Origin: Colletes latitarsis
Taxonomy: Eukaryota; Arthropoda; Insecta; Hymenoptera; Colletidae
DNA: 64,000 nucleotides
NCBI RefSeq assembly: GCF_051014445.1
Contig: NC_135137.1
Span: 34,287,501 to 34,351,500, forward strand
Direction of reading: 5' to 3'
In this document: in pieces, positions 34,749 through 45,562 of the stretch
Numbering within the stretch: position 1 is the stretch's first letter
How the letters are laid out: every line of letters begins with the position of its first letter
Notes under the pieces: model-generated
What the model was told of the DNA's origin: nothing
What the model saw: the letters and a program-made list of their open reading frames with translations, nothing else
The model's database searches: none
Translations under genes and position numbers: made by a program

Positions 34749-37469
34749 TATATAAAAAATTTATGTTAAACTTTGTAATAGTTGTAAAATATACGTACGA
34801 CGAACGGATAGATTCTTTGAAAAGTTATCAAGGAATATAGAAGCCTTTCCAAGAAATTAGTGTCATTCATTATCCAATGATCATTTTTGTGCAAGTCGCG
34901 AATTACGAAAAAAGTAATGAGAATATAGTGAATTGTGTCTCGCGAACGTATCGAAGGAAGTGGAATTGTTCCGGTTAAGCGAGCGACGATACATCAGCGT
35001 ATCCAGCAAAAATGGCGGTCCCGGTCACCTGCGGATCGAAAGAGGAGGAATCGGAGCGTGAAATCAACGAAATTTGGAATTCCTTCGTCGACGAAGATTA
35101 CCAGCAGCGTTGACGAACGAATGAGCAACCAGAAGAAAAAGAAAAGCCTCCAAAGTAAAGGAAAGAGAATCGCGCGAGGGCTGGGTACGAGGACCGCTCG
35201 ATGCGAGGGCTTTGAACTTGAGAGGAGCGCACGAGGAGGGTTTATCGTCGGAAAGAAGGAGCAGAAGGAAGCGGATCGAGGTGGCGACAAAGACAAAAAG
35301 ATGGAAAGAAAACGACGGGGGTAAAGGGGTCGCTGGAAGAGGGAGATTTAACCAATCGTCGAAAGCGTAGCGAGTGTTGGTTCGATAAAATTACAGTCTA
35401 CACACGATGAGGATCCCGATGGAGAATGCAGGAAGTCCTTCGCGTTTGCCTCTCCGCCTCCATTGGGTCGTCGTTGGTGAAAAGAGGACCTTCGACCTCC
35501 CCTCAGACCCCTATCGGAAGAGGACCGAGGAGAGGGAGCTAATAAATTCATAATTCAATATTGACTCGGGGATTGTCCCCGAGCCTCGCCGCCGCGTAAT
35601 TCCTCGCGGGTTTGCCAAGCTTTTAAACAATTAGCTACGAAAACAATTACCGCGTCGCGGAGCGCCGTAGCAGACTTTCCCCGTTTTCCGTGCCACCCTT
35701 TCGCGACAACAAGCCCCGCGGAAGCCGTTTTCTTAGCGGGACGACTTCGCTCGCTTCGACAACGACGCGACGCACTTTCAGCGTAAGCTCAAGGTAAATA
35801 TTTATCGCCCGGCATTATAGGAAGGCACTTTCGACTCGCAGGTGAGGGTTGAGGGGATGCCTTTCGAAACGTCCGTTTGCGCGCGGGCCATTTATCGACG
35901 ATTCGATTTATCCTGAAAATATTTTTCCCGCGCAAAGGAACCGGACTCGTCGCGACTGCACCGTCCACCAACGAAATTACGCTGGCAAATTAATTTTTGA
36001 CTCGAGAACACATCTTATTAACACTTCGATGGCAGTTTTGCTAAATAACTCGACGATTTGATACACGTACGTTGTAATAACTCATTTTTTGTATGCTCGT
36101 ATTAACTTTAGAAAGAGCCACGAACCTTTGCGTCGAAGACCAAGGAGGGGGATCTACCATGCAGCTAATGAAGCTTCAGCTTCGGCCACCCACGTAGGAT
36201 GGACCCCCATGACTTCGTTATTTGTTAATTTCTCAATTTAACCACCTACGTAAATATTCTTGTAATTTTTTCCTAATTTTATTGATATCTTAATATCTGC
36301 AAACTTATATGAGAAAGTCAAGCGGTGTAGGAGTATGTAGGATCGAACGAAAAAATGGAATTTTTTGTCAAATAGTTTCATATTCTAAGGGACTTTTTTT
36401 GTTCGGAATTTTTCACCATGCAAGATCGTGTATATACAATATTGTTTATCTGGTACTGTTTTGATAGCTCTCGAAATCGATGGCTACGATACAGTCGTTC
36501 GCTTTTTTTTTATATTTTTAATATATCCCTCTATTCAATTTTCCACGTTTGAGTGTGTACGGTTCGAGACGTTTTATCGATCTCATAGTTGATTAGTTCA
36601 ATATTACAAGACGCGTTATTTTATGGAAAATAAAAACTGTTCGTAACTTCTGACAAATACAATTCGGTTGAATTTATAATTGCACATCCATGCTTTGCAA
36701 CAACATATTAAAAAATCAAGGAGTAATTTGAACCGAATTCGTGTAATAAATAGTAAAATATTCTCCCACGAAAGTCGATGAAATATTTGCGGTAATTTGA
36801 TCGCGTCTGTACGAAACGAATTCTAAAGTTTTCTTCGTTGAATGTCTCGTAGAGAAATTCAGTCGCTCTACTTTGTATCCTGTTAGGTTCGATTCTATAC
36901 CTACTTCAAAATTAATAAAGCGGTTCGAGCGCACACTCGAGACATTCTCACGTATCGCGATTATTTTCCCTTCACCGCGAAGAAAGAACTTCCGGTGGCG
37001 CGTATCAATTTCCTCGTAAATACATAACTGTATACCATGCATTGAACTTACGATACCTTCGATCGAACAGACTTCGAACACTTTCGAGAAGACTTCGCGT
37101 TCGAATCTATTCGAAAGCCACTAATTGTATACTTCTCAGACTCGAATCCATATAGTCGTGTATCATTATGTTTGATTCTGTTGCACTGATCTAGAAACAC
37201 CTTGCAAAACGATGCTTAAAAATTGTCTCATCCTTTCATATATTTACTCCAGCCAATTTAAGTTATAGCTTATTATTCGTATATATCTATCTTTGATTTC
37301 ATTTAACTTCATACACATCATTTTCTTTCCTTCCATCTACTATTTCCTCCAAACTTGTCTTATTGTTCCTGGTCCTACTGTACTTTCTCAATAAATTTTT
37401 CAAGCCATCTTTATAACCACATATTGTACGCCCCTCCTCATTCTCACGTAAGCAATATTTGTTCTCCCC
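34749..37469. other. No gene recognised
   Basis: The plus-strand frame at 34935-35324 is lysine- and arginine-rich along its length, with no domain. Because it comes from AAG/GAA-rich DNA, I treat it as non-coding. 35560-35980 is CpG-rich. 36060-37300 is A+T-rich. A short self-complementary region lies near 36165-36180 (GAAGCTTCAGCTTC). Confidence 0.45.
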
Positions 37470-37590
37470 TTTAAAACTCCCACACCATTCTTTCGCCATT
37501 TCTATTCCCTACCTTTGCTACTGTATCTCCAAATTTTTCCCCAAATGTCCAAGATTTTCCTCGAATATTTTCCGACATTTCCGTTACAAT
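37470..37590 (-). pseudogene. Possible LINE endonuclease fragment
   Basis: On the minus strand one frame reads through a segment with FGEKFGDTVAKVGNRNGERMV, followed after a stop by EQILLT. The GxRNxxGERxxxF pattern followed by a hydrophobic T-ending strand is reminiscent of the apurinic-type endonuclease domain of non-LTR retrotransposon ORF2. Only about 35 residues fit, stops interrupt the frame, and no reverse transcriptase is visible nearby. A minus-strand frame immediately downstream (37299-37499, rich in K, E, N and R) could be a frameshifted continuation. Chance resemblance is quite possible. Confidence 0.22.
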
Positions 37591-39920
37591 CACAGAGTTT
37601 TTAACATGCATTTTCTAAAATTTGCAAAACTGATAATTTTGATTTACGTTCCAGTCGGTTCTAGGATTTTAAAAACATTTCGCCGTAAATGCAAAACACT
37701 TGTCACCCCCGGACGCGAGTTCCGTGTAAAACAAAATTGGTACTTTTTTTTTACGAGGAAAGTGAACCAAAATCCGCGCTTCCCCCCTGTTCGCGGATGA
37801 TCGATACACCCCGGTAAATCAAATTTCCCGGGGAACAGATTCGTCGAATTTTCTGCTCGGTTTCCAGACGAGGGGGCGTCGAGAACGTTCTGTTCGACCG
37901 GTACTGGATTCCTTGCCGCGGTTCTGCTACAAGGAATACGTAATTACGCGGGGCGCTGCTGCAAATTAGTTTATTACGCCGCGGCTGGTAATTTTTATGC
38001 GGCAAAGAATGTGGGCCGCGTTAATGAAATTTGCGCCGAACGCTTAAAAACCTGGCTTTCTGTACACGCGTCCTCGTCCGCAGGGTCTGATTAGCGAGAG
38101 CCGCGACACCGACCGACGATAAATTATTCCCGCGGTTCTCGCGTCTGATTTAAAATTATTGCCCCAGTTTGTTCTGGGATTACGGGACGCGACGTATTAC
38201 TCTTCCGTAACCCAGTCCTGCATACGTGGCCTGCTAAGCCCTGCGATTGTTTAACTGAAATATACACGGTCCGGCGCGGTGGGACGAGATCCCAAAAAGC
38301 TGGCCAAATCTGTTTTTAGAACTTCGAATTCCGATGTTGAAAACAACGCACGGATATTAGGAAAAATCCAGGCTTATACGAAAGCCTGAATTTCTTTTTA
38401 CAGAGTGGATTGTCGTGCAAAAAACATGTGTGTTTCAGGAGATTTAAAAAAAATATTCTTTACTTTTAAAATACTGCAGGAGGTGCAGAATTCTCGTGAC
38501 ATTTTCAACTAATTTTTACGCATTTTTGTGAATGTAATGTAAATCTGTTAGAAACAGCAGCGTAAATAGAAACTTTAAACCAAGTTTACTGCTAATTTCT
38601 ACTTTCATATAATATGAGATTTGATCGAACGAGATCAAAGATTAATTTCATATTTGTACAATTAATGGAACAAGTTAAGTTGTTTAAGAATCGCGGTAGT
38701 ACTAAAGCTTGCGGGGTTAGCCTGCTTCAGCCTCGTGATCTCATATTGTTATGACTAGATTGCAGATTTGATGCATTTATGGGATATGCTAATACGCGGA
38801 ATACATGCAAAATGTATGTAGAACGTATCTCGTAAATTAGTACAATAATATTAATATTTCATTTTGCATAAGTGCATATATTCTGGATACGTTTTGCATA
38901 TGTTCTCTGTACACTCTTAACGCCATAAATGCACGAATCCGTAGTTATTATAATATCCCCTGTACATTCTCCTAGAATAAACTATTTTTATTATTGGAAC
39001 CTTACTTGAAATCCCGTGCAAAAAAATAAATATTGTTCGCTGTGTCTGAGTGCAGATGTAGGACCATTGAAAGGTGTATGACTATTTTCGAGAGATTCAT
39101 AAGAGAGCTCGTCGGCCACTAATTTGTCGTCGAGTGGTAACAAATGTTTTCTTCGCTATCTCGATCATTTTCACCCGATACGTCCATCGAGACGGTGAAA
39201 TTTCACCGTCATTAATCATGCTTGAGTAATGAGTTTTATCTGCAAATAATTAGTATCGACGTATCGGCGCGATGCATCATCCTTAATATAGCGTGTCAAC
39301 TGCTCGTGTGTTACGATAGCTACGATACACCCGTCTACAAGGTGTTTTCAAAGTTCTTGCACCGTTCTTTGCTCGGCGGGTTCGAAGTTCTACGAAATCG
39401 CTTCGGGGGAGGAATAGTAGAAAGAACAAACTCCCTTAAAATCGTGTGTACGCGCTGCACAAAGCTAACTGCAGCTCTCAAAAGAAGCAATTCAATTCTC
39501 AGAAGAATTTCATTTCACGTTCAGAAATGAAAAATTACTTTTTATTCTTTTATTTATTCATTTTAAGGCAACACGATCAATTTTATCTGGATTCTGGTTT
39601 TGCCCTTGTTAGCGAAACACGCAGATGATAAGGCACGAGAGTTTCAACCGTTTCGATATACCAGTTAGTAAACAATGGAGTTTCTTTTATTGTTTGATTT
39701 TTGTCTGGTGTCACAATGTTTGAAATGGAACCGAGTAGTTATCGAATTTTACACAAAACTTGACAAAATTACTACAGCAGCGAAATTTTAAAAAACGTGC
39801 ACGTGTCTGCCTTGGACAACCATATTCGAGTAGCACGAGCGGTTTAAAAGATTGATTTTGAGTTGGAAGAAGGGTTTAATACGCAAAAAAATTCAGAAAA
39901 ATCCTTTTCCCTGTGATTTT
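37591..39920. other. No gene recognised
   Basis: 37600-38300 is mixed to CpG-rich. 38310-39000 is A+T-rich, with a loose inverted pair of GCATA/TTTTGCATA-type words near 38765-38910. 39690-39920, just before the mariner homology, may be a diverged N-terminal part of that element, but I cannot align it. Confidence 0.4.
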
Positions 39921-39924
39921 TTAC

Positions 39925-40400
39925 TTAGGAATGAAAGAGAACCCACAGCTCGAAACGCGAGGTTGCAAAAATGACGTTTATCGCTATTTTCGATGCAAAG
40001 GGCACAATACGAACCGCTGAGTCTCTGAAAAGCAAACCGTGAAAAATTTTATGTCGAAGCTATGGATCGACCGGTGGAAAGAATTCGTCGCGTTACACCG
40101 CAGTTCAATGAGGATGCACCATAGTACATTTTACATGACAATGCGTCGACTCACTCTTGAACCGTCGTTTCGCAATTTTTAACAAAGCTATCAGAATGCT
40201 GCATCACTAGATTTTGACTCCAGTCTTCTTTTTCCCCCTCCAAAATAATGAAACTGAAATCGATTCGACGCAAACAAATGCAGCAGGCAAACATTTCAGA
40301 AGAAGTTTTCTTCGAAAGTCTCGAAATAGTGTACGAAGACTATTGCATCGAATAATTCTACTCTCGGAACACACAGACGCGAAGAAAGTTGAATAAACTC
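39925..40400 (+). pseudogene. Mariner-like transposase remnant
   Basis: Several plus-strand frames together reproduce the order of a Tc1/mariner (mariner clade) DD34D transposase. First comes a segment ending KMTFIAIFDAKGTIRT (about 39957-40015), the strand that in intact proteins reads roughly MLTVFWDxKGxI. Then follows HDNASTHS, a stop, and TVVSQFLTK (40134-40188), matching the second catalytic-aspartate motif HDNAxxH and the QFL region. Then, in another frame, LTPVFFFPLQN (about 40214-40250) corresponds to the SPDLxPxDFFLFPxLK motif. At least two frameshifts and several stops separate these blocks, and neither the N-terminal helix-turn-helix nor the inverted repeats are seen. It is a dead, 5'-truncated copy. 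Confidence 0.8.
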
Positions 40401-42975
40401 CGAAGTGGATAATATGCAATCCCTTTTGAAGTCGCTGTAACTTCGTCACGAATTTTAACTCGGTAGGGCTTCTTCCATTATACTTTATAAATTACAAATG
40501 TGTGCGTAGGAAAATGGAAATACAGAATTAAATATAATACGTAATAGCAAAGAGTAATCAGAATCCATGAAAATAATAAATGGAAAAAGGACAGTATCTC
40601 TTACGTTGAAAGCGAACAACTTGCATCGTTCTGTACTTAAAAGTTGATACATGAAACCAGCCACCGAGTGCCGGATTACTGGACGTGTCCGAGTAGCGAA
40701 CGACCGGATTATACAAACTGTACTGTAATCAACTTTCGATCGATTACTGCAGTTCTTTTAATTTGTCCAGCCTGGGAATTTTGTGCCCCAGTCGGGCAAA
40801 TTTTATTTGCGAACAACGAATACAAATTTTACATGCATTCGTTAGCTTTCTTGATTCGCCGATCGATTCGATCGTATTAAAATTTGTTTTTAAAGCAGGA
40901 GCTTTCTCGGACCTAACACACGGTTTGACACCGTGGGAATTAATGTAAAATTTATATTTGCTTTTCTCCGCGATCGCGCAGACCTAATTATGCTTGACCT
41001 CCAGCGACGAGGAAAACATCGCTGGGAGACTCGTCGAAAATAAGCTGAAACTTGGCGGAACGGAGTTTGCGTTTTATTTAATTCATCGGTAACCGGGTCG
41101 ATCGATTAACGCGATCAAAGGTTGGCGTGTAAACTCGCGAGCCCCGTAAAACGACCAAAAGGATAGGGTTGTCACGATCCGGCGCGGTTCCCTTTGCCGT
41201 CGGAGTCGAATCAAAAGTTTCTCCGGCCGGTAATTTCCTGCGAGCTACAAGAGGAAGCGGAAAGTGTGAGAAGTTGCATCGGTGTGCTTCCGGATGACGA
41301 GGTCTAGCGCGCACCTCCCTTTTCCACCGTCGACATCCACACCACAGGCCTCACCGCGAGCATCCGTTTCCACTTCACCCTTCTCATCTACATCTCTGAC
41401 CCACTCCCTCGCATCGAGGGTCCGACGATAAAACGTCCAAAACTTATAAGTAGCGGCGTTCGAACGTTCGATCGATTTACCTTATTCAGTCGAGTTTCTA
41501 GGTGTCTTCTATCCAAAATTACAAACCGAGTTTCGAACGCCCCTTTTAGGGCGATCTCCGGCGGAACTATGGACGTGGTTTCTGTTGACAACAAGCTTTG
41601 ATGGATTGTCTCGCGATTCGAACGGTGGCCTTCAAAGGGCCGCTCGACTGGACTTTCCCGATCGCTGAGTTTCGACAGGACAAGAAGCCAACGTTGTTAG
41701 ATATTTGGAGATGGACAGGGAAACTCTAAGACTCCGGTGGGTGGGTGGAAGACGACGTAATTCGAGGATCGAGTACGGTTAGAAGTCTGTATCGGATTTC
41801 TCGATGTATCGTTTCGGTGTTGACAAGAGATTCGTGGGGAAGCTTCGTCGGAACGAAATATAAATAATTGTAAACACCGTACGGTAAATTACAATTAAAC
41901 GTAGCGACCGAGTTGCAGAGAACGCGTGTTTTATTATTATATGAAATATTTCAAGGGGTTCAGAAAAGAGCGAAACAACGCGAATAAAGAATTAAATTAA
42001 TTCTTACAATGTTTGCCCCACGCAATCAAACGAAACACGATTCCCTTCAGCAAATTCAGCTTTTATACTCGCGCGAGCGAAAGGGGAGAAAAGAAATTTG
42101 TTTGATTGTGAATTTGTTTGCTATCAAATAGAGGAACATCAATTATATTTTTAGCAAATTGGAGCGGCAGTATATGTAACGTTGTTGCGTTAATTGGTCG
42201 AACGTTTTAACCTGGTTTCCGCTCGGAAGCGAAATAAAGTGGCAAACATTTTTAAAATTAAAATACGAAAAGCTTAGTAATACTAAATGCAACTATTGAG
42301 AACTTCGAGACTGCGTTACGATTATAGTCGAGACAGAGCAGATTTAACGATCAAGTTTCTTCGATACTGCGAAAGCAAACGAGAAATATAGCGATCGGAA
42401 GCGAGTTTAATCGCGGAAACGAATCATGAGAAACTCCAATCTCTTAAGAGGATAGCGTAATCTTGGAGCACCAAGTGCTGGGACGGTCAGCAGCGGCGAG
42501 GAGGATCGCGACAAGAAGCAACGGACGCGGGAAGTAACAGTTACAAGAAGGCTACATGGAAAAAAGTGGAAAAGTGAAGACGAAGGGTCGAACGTGCCGG
42601 ATATACTGCCGCGAAGAGGGTTGCAGATGGCATCATTGGGAGCTTTTTATTCGCTTGTCGTACATGTCCGCGTTTCTCTTTTACGAGGTCTTCTTGCTGC
42701 CCTTCGAAACGAGCGTGACGCCGCGGCATTACGAACCACGTATTCCTTCGAGTGTATTGCAGGGAGGAAGAAAGATCAGTCTTGGAAGGAATTGTAGTCA
42801 GCCTTCTCGAAACCTGCAGTCAACAAAACAAACTCGACGCTGTTCGCATTACTTACAATACCATATTCTTTTTAGCCTGGAACTGATCTTTCCCTCTGTA
42901 ATCTTTCATAGAAAGAAGCGTTGAGCATTGCAAATTAAATTTTAAACTAATCTTTTCTTTCCCCTGCAACGGGGA
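40401..42975. other. No gene recognised
   Basis: 40450-41000 is A+T-rich. 41080-41800 is CpG-rich. 41860-42450 is A+T-rich. The 122-codon plus-strand frame at 42556-42924 has no recognisable domain. Confidence 0.45.
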
Positions 42976-42981
42976 ACATAC

Positions 42982-43025
42982 CTGATCGTGAAAAACCAAT
43001 TCTGAATAAACGGGCTGCTACTCAC
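42982..43025 (-). other. Candidate RS-exon downstream of recursive splice site 2
   Basis: On the minus strand this 44-nt segment starts GTGAGT at the site-2 junction and ends ATCAG before a strong second donor, GTATGT (42976-42981). Only the first frame is open (the others meet TGA or TAG), and 44 is not a multiple of three, so inclusion would usually disturb a reading frame. The similar size to the 17.5 kb candidate (49 nt) is notable. The function is inference. Confidence 0.4.
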
Positions 43026-43055
43026 CTGAAACATAAAACAGAATCTTCTGTTAGA
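43020..43055 (-). other. Candidate recursive splice (ratchet) site 2
   Basis: On the minus strand, CTAAC (43054-43050) lies about 25 nt before CTGTTTTATGTTTCAG, which is directly followed by GTGAGT. The CAG|GTGAGT junction is between 43026 and 43025. The pyrimidine tract is weaker than at site 1 but T-rich, and branch point, acceptor and donor are all near consensus. It has the same strand and architecture as the site about 25.5 kb away at 17,553, which supports a shared long minus-strand intron. Confidence 0.45.
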
Positions 43056-44536
43056 GCACGAATTATTAACACAATTGTTTATAAATATCGACTTGGAAAA
43101 GGTAAACAGGTGAATTCGTTCTGAATAAAAAATTGCTGCACCAGGACCTATAAACGAAAGATTGAAATTTGGATTTCAGTCGAGAATGTTGCATTCGTCA
43201 GGTTGGCACGGCTCCAGGTGGTAGCCTCCGGGAATATAAGGCTGCAGAGGTTTCTTGACGATCTTGATAACACAAATTGGCGAAACAGTTCGATTTAAAT
43301 TTTCATCCGCCGATATTACACTGGTTATTGGGGCATGAAACCGCTGACGAGTACGTTGCCAGCGGAGTTAATTGAATAAATTGCTAGTTGAAAACAATAC
43401 AATTACAAATATAAGCCAGTGTATTTTCCGCGTGGGATTTGCGTGATTTAGCGAGCACTGCGTTGCCCCGAGTGACGGATTGTACCGATTTTCAAGAGAC
43501 AGACGCGCGTTACCTGCATCAAGCTTCGATCATTGCCCAACCGCTCGTAAACTCGAATCTCGTCGCTTTTACGGTACGACACGAACGTCGTGTCGTTTTG
43601 CTCCGAACATTTCTTTCGAACAGCGAGTCTTGCTCTGACATTTCACGCTGTTGATTTGCATAACAAAATGGCACTAAATATCTCACGTGTTCACCGGACG
43701 GGTTTTCCAATTAAATTAATTGTATTCCCAATGCCTTCACCGTGTCTCGTAAAACAGTAAGTCTTACATAATTTCGAGAGACACGCTTCATTATCGTCAA
43801 AATCTCCGGAAACCGTTTTCAAGGAGCGCATCGACGCATCGACCGTGCGTGCAGACATCTTTGACGAGAAAGGGAACAGATATCCCAGTTAATTAAATCC
43901 TCCTTTTAAGAGAGACATCGCTTTGGGAAATGTCTTTGTCCCTGTAGGCAACGCGCTTCGCCCCGATTTCTAACTCCTTTTGGTCGCCCAGAGAGCGTAC
44001 ACATCCGACAGGAAAGTAGCTACAAAGAAAGAAAACGTCCTAGCTGGAATGAAGAGTCAGAAAGCGATCCTTTCAAAGGAACCGAAACTTTGACCCCACC
44101 TGTGATCCCAGACTTGGTTCGCTGGAAGTCTCCTGTAATTGGGATTACTGGCGATAGACAAGACCGGGCTGTCTCTTCGATTCGCTAAATTCCTTTTCTA
44201 CGTCGTGGCCCCTGAATGGCCAAGTTCGCCGAAGGATAAATTGAATGGGTTCGACGTCAACGAGCAACGGAAAGATCCGCGGGGGAGAGAAACAACCCTC
44301 GCTCAACGTGGAATTGCTGGATGTCAGAACTTCTTTCCATCATAATCGACGCGTTGCCTTGCCTTACACAGCCATATTATATTCTCAAACTTTCTTACTA
44401 TTGGAGTTGCTACAAACCACTATTCGACTTCTACCGTTGCTTACTGTTTAACTACCTTTGTATTCTGTTGCAAACACGGCTTGCTGTTGTAGAATTGAGC
44501 GAGACGCTGGGCCATTCGATGATCGATCGAGGAGTA
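43056..44536. other. No gene recognised; short perfect palindrome
   Basis: 43576-43596 is a perfect inverted repeat (ACGACACGA, 3-nt loop, TCGTGTCGT). The rest is unique sequence with short chance frames. Confidence 0.5.
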
Positions 44537-44540
44537 TATA

Positions 44541-45558
44541 AAGGGTGTTCGGCCACCCCTGGGAAAAAATTTAATGAGAGATTCTAGAGGTCAAAATAAG
44601 AGATTTCGTTAAAAAGTTATTAACGTTTAAAGTTCCGCCAGTACTGAATTTTTTTCTAGAAAGTAGGTAGGATTTCGGGGGTAGGTCTACTCACCAAAAA
44701 TTATTGTAATTGACCCCCGCAACTGAAAATAATTTTTTTAGAACGATTTGAAAAATTTTTTTTTCGTGGAAAAATTTAAGCACCTACTCCCTGTTGATTT
44801 TTCTTAAAAATTCCTTTTTCATTTTTAGTAATTTTGTTTGATGCCCTACAGAAAAGTTGTCTAATACTTTTTTGTAAGTACCCATGAGCTCTACTTCAGA
44901 AAAAAGTTTCATTGAAATATATTCACAATTGTAGGAGTTATGGCTGTTTGAAAATTGGACCTTTTTTATGGGGTTTTTCTCATTTTGCGGGGTCAAGGAC
45001 CAACTTTTCGAATATTTTTGCGATTTGTACATATTCTCCATCAAAATACGCGTAGTTTGATTTTTTAAACATTAAAATCGTCCAATCCGTTCAGAAGTTA
45101 TGACGTTTTAAAGATTCGCATGAAAATTCAGTGAAACATATCGATGGTATGGTCAGACATTATATTTTCGGAAAAGAATTTTTTTATCGAAAGTGGGTAG
45201 GATTTCGAGGGTATGTGTAATGACCAAAAATGATTGTAATTAACCCCCGCAATTAAAAATAATTTTTCCAGAACGACTTGAAAAATTATTTTTTTGCCAA
45301 AAAATTTCAACACCTATCCGAATTTTTTTCTCGAAACTGGATAGGATTTCAGGGATATGTCTATTTACCAAAAATGCTTATAATTGACCCCTGCAACAAA
45401 AAACAATTTTTCCAGAACTATTTGAAATTTTTTAATTTAATTTGTTAATAACTTTTTAATGAAGCCTCAGTCAAGAAATTGATATTCTTGATTTTCGCCT
45501 TATTTTGGTCTCTAGAATCTCCCATTCAAATTTTTCCCAGGGGTGACCAAACACCCTG
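44541..45558 (+). mobile_element. Foldback DNA element, copy 3 (1018 bp)
   Basis: Flanked by TATA on both sides (44537-44540 and 45559-45562). The left end reads AAGGGTGTTCG, a one-base change from CAGGGTGTTCG, and the right end is ACACCCTG. It has the same orientation as copy 1 and is closely similar over the centre. The left terminal repeat has lost about 35 bp between CAAAATAAG and the TTCGTTAAAAAG block. It has three rather than two internal subrepeats (near 44650-44775, 45180-45300 and 45320-45430), which accounts for its greater length. No transposase. Confidence 0.9.
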
Positions 45559-45562
45559 TATA

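Noticed and set aside
34935..35324. Highly basic 129-codon frame resembling an SR-rich or nuclear protein
   Set aside because: The basic composition follows from AAG/GAA-rich DNA. No repeats, domain or splice context.
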